Source: Anaeramoeba flamelloides (Eukaryota > Metamonada > Anaeramoebidae). Taken from it: a DNA stretch of 64,000 nucleotides. The stretch is from the NCBI GenBank assembly GCA_027625915.1, contig JANTQA010000008.1, forward strand, positions 1,113,001 to 1,177,000, written 5' to 3'. This document shows, one piece after another, positions 1 to 11,101 of this stretch; position 1 is the first letter of the stretch; every line of letters starts with the position of its first letter. Position numbers and translations under genes: made by a program. The notes under the pieces are model-generated. The model worked only from the letters and a program-made list of their open reading frames with translations, had not been told where the DNA came from and did not search any database.

Positions 1-40
1 TGTTGGATCGTAAAATACGTTTAGTTAAATTAAAGAAATT

Positions 41-442
41 TTAATTATTATTATTTTCATTTTCATTTTTGCTTGTTTCCTGTAGTGTTGAATTTACTTC
101 TTCTTCAATTTTTTCTTTTTCTTCTTGTATTTGTTTTTCTTTTTTCATTTTTTCTTGTTCTAAATATTCTTTTTCAGTTTGGATTTTTGCATTTTCTGGA
201 CCGGTTCCACCTGGAACAATAACCGAGATCTTATTACCATTTAATAATATTTGATCCAGTTTCGTAATTTTTAATTTACCTTCGTTGAGAGGTTCATAAC
301 ATGTCACATCCTCAAGGATCATATGAAGGTTTCTATCAAAATGTTTAAGTTCACCAACAACTTCTTTTTGGTTTCGAAGTTTTACCCAGATTTTTGAATC
401 AACACACTTGTCAACTAATTCGTAAGGAAGAAGAAGGGCCAT
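41..442 (-). CDS. LSM5: LSm5, U6 snRNA-associated Sm-like protein
   Basis: LSm5 is a subunit of the LSm2-8 ring that binds the U6 snRNA 3' end in splicing and of the cytoplasmic LSm1-7 ring in mRNA decay. The 133-aa product reads LLPYELVDKC near its start and TKLDQILLNGN followed by VPGG at the end of the Sm fold, which is the LSm5 signature rather than that of another LSm. The Sm fold spans about residues 3-80, with Sm1 around KEVVGELKHFD and Sm2 around ITKLDQILLNGN. I chose the ATG at 442-440 because the 22 residues readable upstream are Phe-rich noise and family members start just before the LLP motif. After the fold there is a roughly 50-residue Glu/Lys/Asn-rich tail, whereas LSm5 in animals and yeast ends soon after the fold (about 90 aa). 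Single exon. Confidence 0.93.
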   Translation of the reverse strand: MALLLPYELVDKCVDSKIWVKLRNQKEVVGELKHFDRNLHMILEDVTCYEPLNEGKLKITKLDQILLNGNKISVIVPGGTGPENAKIQTEKEYLEQEKMKKEKQIQEEKEKIEEEVNSTLQETSKNENENNNN

Positions 443-1989
443 TTTTTTTTGTTTTTGTAGAGAAAGCTCAAAATAAAAAGAAAAGAAAAAAAATGAAAAA
501 ATATACAATTATTCAAACCATTTTCCTATTATTAAGAGTTTATTGTTGGGCTGTAAAATGAAAAAGAGTAATTACGGTTATACCTTTAAAACAATTAGTG
601 TTTTGTCTGGTTTTGAGGAAATCTATTTTGTTTAAATTTGAATACCGATAAATTCACATAAATACACTAGATTTTTTTGTTTCCCTTTTCGATTTTTTTC
701 TGATTTTTTTATGAACTTTGAAGCAAGAATTTTATTTATTCAATACTCAAAGATATTTTGTAAATTAGTTTCACTAAAAAAGACTCTGATTTGAAAAAAA
801 TGTTTTGCAAGTTAGTTAATAAGATACATAAAAAATGGAAATTTCAAATATAATTTTCTTACACAGTAACCACTTGAGTATGCCTAAATCTTTTCGAATT
901 GACTAAGTTCTTACTGAAAAACTTTCAAAACAAATTTTCGGTTTGTAAATACAGGTATTTGAATTGCAAACGGGAAAAATTTTCAGCTCATTTTCAATTT
1001 CCTTTTTCAAATAAAGTTTTTAAATTCCAATCTACTTCTTAGAAATCTCTATTTAAACAAGAAAAATATGGAAAAATGAAGTTATATATTCTCCCATTTT
1101 AAATTGAAATACCAGTAAACTAAATTTTATTTAAGAGACTAGTAACTCTTATTTATTTTTTTTCCCAAAGGTAATAGAGTAATTATTTACATGAGGATAT
1201 AATTAAACCCGATATGTAAACTCATTTGTCAACTTTATAGAAATGAATAATCATTTTTAAAAGATTTCATTTTTTCCCTTTGAAATTTTCAGTTAAAAGA
1301 TATTAATCTTTTTTGGTTTGGTGTTTTTGGATCAAATTAGAAAAAGAAAAATTTGCAAAAAAAATAAATTTTGAAGAAATCTCACTTTTAGTAATTTCTG
1401 CGAGCCTTTATGAACAAATAACTTTGAAACTTTAATCTTAATTTAAAAATACAATAAAAATAAATCAAATATTGTCTCCTTGAAGATCTATAAAAAATTT
1501 GAACATTTATTTTATTCACAAATATTTATTAAATTTCTTGAAATTTAAAAGACTAGCCAAAATACTTTTTCAAAGATCAAGAGTATAAACAAGGAACTGT
1601 GGTATTAAAATCAGTTATTTGATAATATCTATTATTTTTTTTTTTAATAGAAATATACATTTAAATTGTTTTATTTGTAGCAAAATCTTTAAATAATTGT
1701 GAAATAATTGTAAAGTCTATTTGATAAATTTAATCATTGGGTTGTTAATACTTACTGAAATAATTGAGATTGGGTTATTAATTATTTATTATAAATAATC
1801 AAATTAAAAAGTATTTCTCAAGATAATAAGTTGAATTTTCCATGTCTTAAAAAAGTATTTCGGGAGAATTTTTAATTTGATTGTTTGGTTCTTTTTCTCA
1901 GATTTTTTCATTCAATCCCGAGAAAAAATAGATTTGGTGTGTTTTTCGAATCAAAAAATTATATTTTTTACAAGTATAAAATAATTATT
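443..1989. other. Intergenic, no gene seen
   Basis: AT-rich sequence upstream of LSM5, with stops in all frames and no recognisable protein motif or RNA gene. It ends where the LINE relic begins. Confidence 0.6.
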
Positions 1990-3310
1990 ATTTTTTATAA
2001 TGATTGATATAGCAAAATGTTTTGACTCAATCAATTTTAAAATAATTAGAAAAACAATAAAAAAATTTATATTAAATAAAATTATTCAAAATTTTTTATT
2101 AAAATATTATCAAGGAAAAGGACTTGTATATATTCCAAGGGGATCCATTGTCGCCTATTTTATTTGCTCTAATTTCTCATATTCTTTTATTGAAAATCAT
2201 ACCATTGACAGACCATTGTCAAATATTTGCAGATGATTTAATCTTAATTATAAAAGGAAATAAAAATTATTTAAATCAAAAATTAAATTCTATATATGAA
2301 ATTATTATCAAATTTGGGTTAGATCCTAATAAAGATAAAACCATTGTATCAAAGGATTTAAAAAAAATTAAATATTTAGGTATTTATTTAGATAAAATTT
2401 CACATATAGTCTATAATTTAAAAAAATCAAAAGAAGCGTTTAATAGCTGTAAACAATAGTTTAATAACTATTCTCTTAACAATAACTTGAAAATAAGATT
2501 ATTTAAATCTTTTATATTAAGTCAATTAACATATGGTTTAGAAATTTTTAATTATGAATTAAAAACTTTAAATTACTTAAAATTCTTGGATTAATTCATG
2601 CATTACCAACATTTGTAAAATAAAAAGAAATACACCAATTCTAATTTATAAAACAGAATTTAAAATTGAAAATCTGGTAATTTGGGTTAATAAAAAGAAA
2701 TTTAAATTCAAAAAAAAATTAAAAAATTTATCTCCCTTATTTGGAAAAATTCAAAAAATTTAATCAAAGAATAAACAATAAAATCAATTCGAATTCAAAA
2801 GATTTAATCGAATGAAAGAAGAAATTTGCAAATATACATATAATGAATTATTGAATTCCAAGAGCTGGAAAGTGCCGAAATATTTCAAAATAATAAAATA
2901 CCAAAACTCTTTATTTAAAACCCAAAGATATTTAAGTTATCCTTCAAACTCAACAATCCTATAATTCAGAACATTTACTAACTGCTTAAATAGATATTAT
3001 TATGTAATATATAAAAATCCAACGAAATAGTGTCTTTTATGTTTAAAGTATGAATATAAGGAAATAATAGAAGATATTAATCATTTTTTATGGGTATGTC
3101 CTTCTTTTGAAAAAAATAGATTAATTTTTTTTAACAAATTAAAAGAAATAAATCTTAATGAATTGATTTTAAATTGTAATAGTTTGAAATTATTTTCATT
3201 AATTAATAATCGTGAAATCTATGATTTTACGCTTAAATTTCTGAAAGGGAATTTAAGTCTAAGGGCAACTAGAGTGTAATTTACACTTCTTCAACAATAA
3301 AAAATAATAA
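1990..3310 (+). mobile_element. LINE-A relic: reverse transcriptase and C-terminal zinc domain, 5'-truncated
   Basis: A decayed non-LTR retrotransposon. Reverse-transcriptase motif A is readable as IDIAKCFDSI (from 2003). Motif B is FQGDPLSPILF and motif C is FADDLILI in another frame (2124-2459), so a frameshift separates A from B/C near 2130. KYLGIYLD and then the thumb region (RLFKSFILSQLTYGLEIF, about 2498-2550) follow after a stop. The C-terminal Cys/His knuckle region (about 3025-3115) and a 3' terminus around 3205-3300 are shared with other copies at 45467-45552 and 54173-54535. The element starts abruptly at motif A, so the 5' half (endonuclease) is missing. No convincing target-site duplication is visible. 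Dead copy. Confidence 0.85.
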
Positions 3311-3949
3311 TTATATTTTTTTTTGAAATAAGTAGATTTTTTAAACTGGGTTATTATAGAACTTAGTGGTTTTATTTTGAAATTATATTTTCGTTCACTT
3401 CCTTTACAGGTAATAAGATTTCAATCTTCTTAGAAGAAAATATTTTTTTTAAATAATTCAGAAATATGTTGAATTTTGAACTTTTCAAAAATGAGAATAA
3501 TAGATCAGACTTTTAAAAACAATAATTCATTTCTGAAAATTGTATTAAAAGTAAGTTCAGTTTTGTAGTTATCAGATTTTTACTTTATTTTTCAATTCTA
3601 AGATATGATATTTTTATTTTTTAATTTATTAGTCAATTTACTTGAAGATTTTTTTAGTTTACTAGTCCATTAAGAAAATCAAATTTTAGGTCTTACTTGT
3701 TTTAATAGTAGAAATAGGGGGGGGGGTATTAATAATGGGGCTAGGTCTAAAAAGACAAATTAAATTTTAGTTCCGACAAATTTTTAAAAAATTACTTTTT
3801 TTGTTCACTTTTATACAGACCGATTGTAAAAATCATGAAGTGAAGGAACAATGTAAAGTTCAACAAGATCAGAAAACAAGACTACAAAGAAAAAGGTTAA
3901 TTAACCATTTGGAAAAAAATTTACATCGAATGAAGAAAACAAACTAACT
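3311..3949. other. Intergenic, no gene seen
   Basis: AT-rich DNA between the LINE relic and a TIR element. The only oddity is a run of about ten G residues near 3717-3727, unusual in this composition. Confidence 0.5.
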
Positions 3950-4356
3950 GTTGTATAAAAAAAAGTAAAACGCGGTTTTTAATTGGGAACCTTACTGAAA
4001 ATGAAAAGTAAAATCAATAAAAAGAAGAAACCAATTAACTTCAAATAATAACCCATTATATTATTTTCAATCAACCCAACAAATACAATTTAAATCTAGA
4101 TGATTTATCGAAATTGGTATTGTAGTTTTGGAGCTCTCAAAAACTTCAATTTTTTGAACAAATTTTTAATAATTGATCAATCAAAGAAAAATCCATACAA
4201 AAAGACAGTATTTAAAAAACTGTTATTGTGGCGAATACTTCATTTTGTCTTTATTTATTCTTTTTTTCATTGATCTTACTTTGAATTTTCAGTAAGGTTT
4301 CAAATTAAAAACCGTGTTTCACTTTTTTTCCATGTTTCACTTTTTTTCCACAACGG
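3950..4356. mobile_element. MITE-like element with long terminal inverted repeats (about 75 bp)
   Basis: The left end (3950-4030, containing AAAACGCGGTTTTTAATT and ACCTTACTGAAAAT) reappears as its reverse complement at the right end (about 4255-4356, containing ATTTTCAGTAAGGTTTCAAA and TTAAAAACCGTGTTTCAC). The right arm carries a small tandem duplication of TTTCACTTTTTTTCC. The interior lacks coding potential, as in a non-autonomous DNA element. A second, more decayed copy lies at about 8950-9490. Confidence 0.65.
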
Positions 4357-4483
4357 TAACAACAAAAGACAAAAAATACAAAAAACACAAAAAAATCAAT
4401 AAAAAATATTATTTTTTTTTAATTTGTCAAATAAATGAAAGTAAAAACAAGTAAAAATTATGTTTCAAAAGGACAGTGCTTTT

Positions 4484-5068
4484 TTACATGATAGAGCACT
4501 TTAATTTTTTTTTCCAACCTCCCTTATTTTGATTTTTTCCTGTTTTTTCTTCCTTTGTTCCAAATTTGACTTTTCTGATTTCTCTCACAAGACCAAAAAA
4601 GGACTCTTCAACATTTGTTCTAGTCTTAGCCGAGGTTTCGATGAATGGACTATTGAAGCTTTTTGCCAAATCTTGTCCTTCTCCGATCGAGACTTGTCTT
4701 TCGTTCTCAAGATCGTTTTTGTTTCCGACAATGATCATTGGCACTTCATCAGAGTCCTTAGCTTGTGTGATTTGTTCTCGAAAGCTTGAAACTTCATCAA
4801 AGGAGTTTCTTGAATTGATTGCATAGACAACTAAAAATCCTTCACCTTCTCTCATGTATGAGTCCCTCATTGCAGAGTATTCCTCTTGGCCTGCAGTGTC
4901 AAGGATATCTAACAAACATGTTTCCTCATCAATAACAACCTGTCTTCGATAGGAGTCTTCAATAGTTGGATCGTAGACATCAACAAAATGGTTTTGAACC
5001 AATTGAATTGTTAAAGCAGATTTCCCAACACCACCACCTCCTACAACAACAATTTTATATTCGGTCAT
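4484..5068 (-). CDS. ras: Ras family small GTPase
   Basis: A 194-aa membrane-anchored GTP switch protein very close to canonical Ras. The N-terminus [10 protein letters not shown] and effector loop YDPTIEDSY (residues 32-40) match Ras almost exactly. The P-loop is GGGGVGKS (residues 10-17), with glycines at 12 and 13, and position 11 is Gly as in yeast Ras. Switch II is [13 protein letters not shown] with Gln61. The base-binding motifs NKND and ETSAK are present. The C-terminus is a Lys-rich hypervariable stretch ending in the CaaX box CSIM, predicting farnesylation and plasma-membrane targeting. Single exon, start codon at 5068-5066. No activating change at 12, 13 or 61, so a normally regulated GTPase is expected. 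Confidence 0.97.
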   Translation of the reverse strand: MTEYKIVVVGGGGVGKSALTIQLVQNHFVDVYDPTIEDSYRRQVVIDEETCLLDILDTAGQEEYSAMRDSYMREGEGFLVVYAINSRNSFDEVSSFREQITQAKDSDEVPMIIVGNKNDLENERQVSIGEGQDLAKSFNSPFIETSAKTRTNVEESFFGLVREIRKVKFGTKEEKTGKNQNKGGWKKKLKCSIM

Positions 5069-7934
5069 TCTTAGGTTTTATTATTAAAAAAAATTATTTT
5101 TATTATAAAAATGAAAAAAATGAATTTGTTTTTCATTGAATTTTGTTTAAAAAGAAATCAAAATCTTTATAATAGTTTTTTTAATTTGTGTCCAGAACCC
5201 CTGAATGAATTTTTCGATTATTTTTTTTTCAATATTTTAATTTTGTTAATTTGGAGGGTTAGTTTTTATAACATTACCAAATCTTTAAATCTAGCATTAA
5301 TTCGTTATTTTGAAAGGTGACTGGGATTTATTTTTAGAAAAGAATTTTGATTCCAAATGAGAAATTTTAAATCCTTCTTTTTCCCCATCGAAATAAAAAT
5401 TAAAATCTAAAGAAGTTTTTCTGGTTTCAACAAATCTTCAAGAAGGAGATGACTGGATGTGATTCGTGTCTTTTTTTTGTTCTTGGTGACTCATTATGAC
5501 AATTTGTAATAATATTTTCCTTATTTTGAAAGTAAAATAACTATTTATTCTTTTTTTATTAAAATTGTTTTTTCGATGTTCAAATCTTTGACAAAAAACA
5601 AGTTCGTGTTTTTTTGTATTATAATATTTGATTGGATTTATTTGGTAAATCTGTTAGTTCTAAAAAATTACTCTTTTTAAAAACTATTAAATAATTGGTT
5701 TACCTTCGTTAAATCTAAAATCTCAGAAACCAAAGAAAACCATGAACTGTCTCATCAGTTCTTGATTTGTTATAATTTCTTTTTTTTTTCGCATTTTGAT
5801 CACTTCAAATTTCGTTGTTTTTGGAATAAAAAATCATTTTTCTTTCTTTTACGCATCAACAATCGAACTAATTGAGAAACCTGTTTAACGAAGAATACCA
5901 TTAACCAATTCGATAAAAAATTGAGAAAAAATTTTCAAAATCGAAAGTTTAAAAAACAATCTTTAACTCTTTCGACTTGAAAAAAAAAAAACAACAATTA
6001 CAAACCCATCTTAAATAAAGTGAGGACTATCAATCGAAAAAATTCAATTAAAAATTTTGATCAAGGAAAAAGATCTGAAATTTGTTGAAAACCCAACAGA
6101 AAAACCCGAACTTTCTGTCTTAAAAGACTCCAAACAAAAGGAGTGTATTTCTCGAAAAAAAAAAAAAAAAAGTATCACAGATTAATTGTTTAAGGTACCA
6201 ATGTAAAATCTGAAAAAATGTTTTTTTCATTAGAATCAAGACATTCCAATTCTTTACCAATTATTACACACTTAAAATGGTTTAACAGGCTCAAATTAAA
6301 CAATTTCTCACAATATGATCGCATTTAGTTCACAAAAATCAAATCAAATATGATGTTTTAATGATTAGTTTGACAACAAAGTCTACAAACACATTTTTTT
6401 TTAATTATGTTTTATTAATCTTTAATTTCTGCATTTCTTTTATCTTTTTTTGTCTGTTCTTTTTGTTTTTGCCTCTTTAACCACAACTTATATCTCGAAA
6501 AAAAACAGACTATTGATTATTCGTCGAATACTTCTCCAAATATTTTCAAAAGGAAATGCTTCAGGACTCCGCTCTGAACTTGAGGGTGTTTAGTTCTTAT
6601 GTTCTTATGATTTCACTTCTCAAAAAATTTTTCATTCGCAGGAAATCTGACAATAAAAATATTAAAAAGAACAAACAAAATAAAAAAATCAATTTTTTTA
6701 AAAGAACTTTAAAGGAAAATAATAAATATAAATAACTTTAAGAGAGTAAGTACATTTTACAAATTTTGAGTGCCACTGCTTAGGCGAAAACCAATCATTC
6801 ACATCATTTCTTTAACCAAATTCATTAATATTCGAATAAATATAAGAGTGTAATATAAACCTTAATTAATATATTTACATACCCATTACAAAAATGGAAA
6901 TCAAAAAAATGAAAAGATTGAAAAATAAAAAATCAAAAAAAATCCTTTTTTTCTTGATCTAATTTTACGATTTAACATAATTACTTTTGCTTTAATTGGT
7001 TTTTTTTAATTCTTCAGGAAAATAAATTTGTTTTAAAAAGGTTGATTAATAAATTACTTCCATTTTGGACAGAATTTTTAAAATGAACTAAAAATCTTAT
7101 TTCCATCAAATTCATCTATTTCTAGTTTTGGTTAAAGAAAATTGGATATTTTTTGAACACTTCTACCAAAAAAAAATATTTATTGGATATATTTTTTTGA
7201 TTTTGTATTTATTTATATTAGAAAAAATTGAAAACTCGAAAAAAATTATGAATTATACTTGTAATTTTTTACCAAATTTTTTTTTTCTTTGTGTTTAATA
7301 TTTGTCAGTATTTATTTTTTGATTTCTAAAATCCAATTGCTTAAATTTTATTTTTGAAATGTTATTCTTGGTCTTAACTTTAGTTTGATCTAAAATATTT
7401 GAAAATTAAATTTTGAAAAATAAATTTCTAAATATCAAGTTTTCGTAAAATAATAATAAATAGTAATGGGGAAAGAATTTCAAGGTTAAAAATTGTTTGA
7501 ATATACAAATTAAGAAGATAAAAATAAAAAATCTTTGAAAAAAATATTCATGATTGTGAATTTTTTTTTCTCATTCTTGATTTCAACAAATTTATCTGAA
7601 AAGATGATCTTTCTTTTTAGGTCTTCTACTATTAGAAAAATTTTCTTTTAAATTTACACCTTCCCAGTATCCATTTTTTTGTTTTTTTACTCGGATTATT
7701 TCTCAAAGCATCCCCATAAACACATTTCTTGATTAAAACTTAATTTAATTAAACCAAATATTTAATCAAAAAAAAAGTTATAAAAAATTAAAGATTAAAC
7801 ACTTGTTTACTTTCCTTCTTATCACATATATAGCAGTGAAAGATATTTTGGTTTCAAATTTCAATACCCCATGACATTTATAAAATATTTTTCAATAATA
7901 TTGCAACAATTAAAATTTTTCAAAATGGTAAAAT
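5069..7934. other. Intergenic, no gene seen
   Basis: AT-rich DNA upstream of ras. Short open frames here are Phe/Leu/Asn-rich and match no domain I recognise. Many homopolymer A and T runs. Confidence 0.5.
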
Positions 7935-8470
7935 GTACCAATTTCGTTAAGGATTTAGCCTCACCATATATTTCTCTATAATCAAAGTATGTTGTATTTT
8001 AGGTGCAAAAGATATGAGTTGCATCATTACTCAAATAGCTATAAAATATGTGTTATAAATCTTATTAAATAATAAATTATTACATTTTTTACTAAGGACA
8101 ACTATAAAAAATTTTAATTTTGAAAAAATTTTTATTATAATTCTATTTCAAAATTTAAAAATAGAAACGATCAAATAATAGTATTCTGATATTTAATAAT
8201 ATATATTTAAAACTTCAAAAAGTAACTATTGTTTTTAATTTTATAATTTCAAAGATTACCTCAATAATAATTAACATAAAAATCCAAAGACTACGAGTTT
8301 TATTTCCCCTTTATTAAGATAATTCCAACTTTGATATATTTCAAATGTTTTAGAAATAATTTGGTAAAAAAAAATCTGGTTGTTTTTCAATTATTTAATT
8401 TATTAAAAAAATTTAAATTTTCTATCAACTAATTTAAGATAGATATTTTGCAACTTTGGAGTATGAATTT
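7935..8470 (+). repeat. Dispersed repeat R1, copy 1
   Basis: About 535 bp that reappears in inverted orientation at about 13285-13810. Matching words include CAAATAATAGTATTCT, ACTTCAAAAAGTAACTATT, AAATTATTACATTTTTTA and GATATTTTG plus AACTTTGG in the same order. Identity by eye is moderate, so these are old copies of one interspersed element; no ORF is visible in either. Confidence 0.6.
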
Positions 8471-8949
8471 TGATAATTCAATCTTAAAAATTGTGGTTAA
8501 AGGCAGATTTTTATTCTGAAATAATTGGGTTTTTTTACCAAAACAAGGATTCATTTTAATTTATGAGATCTACAAATATTACTACCGACTAATCAATATT
8601 TAGAAACATTTGAACCATGTGAAACTAATGCGATTGGTGCAAAATAACACAAAACTTTAATTTCACCCTTCTCCTTGTTAGAACCGAACCCCTTAACGAG
8701 ATTTAAAGTACGGTTCCAATATTAAACCATTTCATACCTGTAAGAGCAATATATAAAAAATAATAAGAACAAACATGATAATTTATGTGTGCTTATAAGA
8801 TTTGAAAAGGAAATAAAGAAATATTATAATCTGTTTTATTAATATAATAAGTCAGAAAAAAATTAAAATAGGAAATAAAGTTCAATATATTTTATAAATG
8901 GATATCTTTACTAAAAAAAAAAAAAAAAAATTCAAATAAAAGAAGGAAC

Positions 8950-9490
8950 ATAATAGCATCAAAGAATTATTCATTTTATTATTCCCAATCCTACCAACAA
9001 AAAACAATTTAAACACACTTCATTAACAAAATATAATATGTGGTTTTGAAGATCTTTAAAATTATTCACTTTTTGCAACTTTTTTTCCCTCAATACAGTC
9101 AGTTCCACTTTTAAAGCACAAACTGGCAACGAAATTTAAGGCACACAAAAAATCTCAAATTAAGGCACAAAATTCAAATTCTAGTAAAATAAATTGTAAA
9201 AAAAAAAATTCCAAATTTTGTTCCTTAATTTGAGATTTTTTTGTACCTTAAATTTCTTTGAAAGTTTGTGTCTTTAAAGTGGAACTGACTGTAAACAATC
9301 AATGAAAGAACAAATCCTCCAAAAAGATAGTATTACATAAACTGTTATGGTGCTGAACTCCTCATTTTATTTTTCATCATTTATTTTTTCTTTCTTTAAT
9401 AGATCATACTTTGAATTTTCATATGCTATTGGGGTTACCAATTTAAAATCATAATGATCCTTTTTTTGCTTCACTTTTTTACCTAATCAT
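8950..9490 (+). repeat. Second copy of the 3950-4356 TIR element, split by a MITE
   Basis: The sequence resembles 4040-4340 in the same orientation (AAAAAGATAGTATT, AACTGTTAT, GATCATACTTTGAATTTTCA). The inner part is interrupted at 9094-9293 by the Tc1/mariner-like MITE, making this a nested insertion. Confidence 0.6.
9094..9293. mobile_element. Tc1/mariner-like MITE, copy 1
   Basis: A 200-bp nearly perfect inverted-repeat element. It starts TA-CAGTCAGTTCCACTTTTAA and ends with the reverse complement (AAGTGGAACTGACTG-TA). TIRs run most of the length around a short centre, with no coding capacity. Flanked by TA on both sides, the target of Tc1/mariner transposases. It sits inside an older repeat whose other copy (3950-4356) lacks it. 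Confidence 0.85.
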
Positions 9491-11101
9491 TGATCAGAAT
9501 TTTTGAAATGTGCATTATGAATTTTTTTTATTATTGAATTTTAACCATGAAAAAAGGTTCGAAAGAAGAAATTTTTGTTATTAGATATATATAATTATAA
9601 AAACATCACAATGCCTTTATTTCCTGAAAATTTTGAATAAGTATTTTCAACAATTTTTTTGAAAACTTAATTTTCTTAAAAAAACAGGAAAAAAAAAAAA
9701 GAAAAAGAAAAACAAGAAAAAGGTGCAAATTGTCATTCTTAAACATAAATATAAAAGAAAAAAAGAAAAGAAGAAAAGAAAAATAAATAAAAAGTAAAAA
9801 AAAAATTAAATTGAAGAAAAAAAAAGAAAAATTTGAAAAAGGAAATAACAAAAAAAAAAAAACTTTAACAATGATTGAATAAATGAGTAAAAACAATATT
9901 GATTTTTAAATTGAAAATTTATTTCATTTTTATAAGAATTTAGGATATAATCTTTCAAACCCACCTCAAAATTTTACAATCAAGTAAATATGAATCAAGG
10001 GTTTTGAAAAATAGTTTAATTTCTGCCGAAAATTTTCATATACATTAATTTCTTCTTAATAAAAAACCTAATTTTTCGGTTATTAAACCATTAATATAAT
10101 AACGGATATGCAAGATTCTAATCTAAAATTTATAATTTTTTTTTAAAGCGTTAAAATTAGATATTTTAGTTTTTTTTTTCGGATCATAAAAATTTTATTC
10201 CTAACTGATTTAGTCTTCACATATTCCAAATTAAATTAAAAAAATAATAAATGATTTTTATTATTTAAAAAATCATTTAAATGCTTATAAAATAGTTAAT
10301 TTTCTTTTTATTGAATTTGATTATGCCAAATTTACTCTTAACAAAATATAAATTTTTTTTTTCCTTTTTTGGAAAAACTTTTACAGAACATGTTGTGAAA
10401 TAAAAACAATAGGAACAATCATTGGTTTATCCAGTTTGAATATTTCAATTAATTTAATATTACGACTTTACAAAATAAAACCACTTAGAAAGAGGAATTT
10501 TATTTGAAATATAAAAAAAAATACCACACTTTTTTGGAAATGCCTACAATAGTCTTTTCTTGTTGATAATTTGTAAAATAAAGAGCAAAGATCAAAAAAT
10601 GATTTTTTGATTCAAACAATTTTATTTCTTATTTTTTTGTTATTAAATATTTTTTAAAAACATATATCAAATGATAAACTATCGAGAAATGTTAAATTAT
10701 TATTTTTCATTTTAATCTTATCAAAAAATGCTTAAGAAAAATAAAGTTTAAGATTTAAAAAGAAAAAAAAATTATTTTGAGATTTTTGAATCGAAAAAGA
10801 TACGAGGAAATATGCAAAATACTTTGTTGTGTATTCGAAAAAAAAAAAAAAAATATTGAATAATAACAGTAAGAAATTATAAATATTTGCTTGTATACCA
10901 AATTATAAGAAAAATTCTAAAAAATAAATAGTTTTTTTATATATTTATGATTTTTTTTTTTTTTTTTTTGCAATTCAACCAAATTATATTTATTCTTTAA
11001 CTTTTTGCAAAAGGGCCAAAATGGAATGTATTTGTAGTTTATTGGGTTATGTTTATTTTAAAGAAAATGTGGCTAAAAATGATTGAATTTGGTGTGATTA
11101 T
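9491..11101. other. Intergenic, low-complexity A- and T-rich DNA
   Basis: Contains long A-rich runs around 9660-9860 whose complement reads as a Phe/Leu-rich open frame, and long T/A homopolymers around 10840 and 10950. No gene seen. Confidence 0.5.

Noticed and set aside
8640-8720. Possible tRNA-like segment with GAACCGAACCCC and GGTTCC
   Set aside because: No cloverleaf could be drawn and no A-box or B-box spacing fits.
9606-9896. Open frame on the minus strand, 96 codons
   Set aside because: Translation is almost only Phe, Leu, Ile and Lys and comes from A-rich runs; no gene-like composition.
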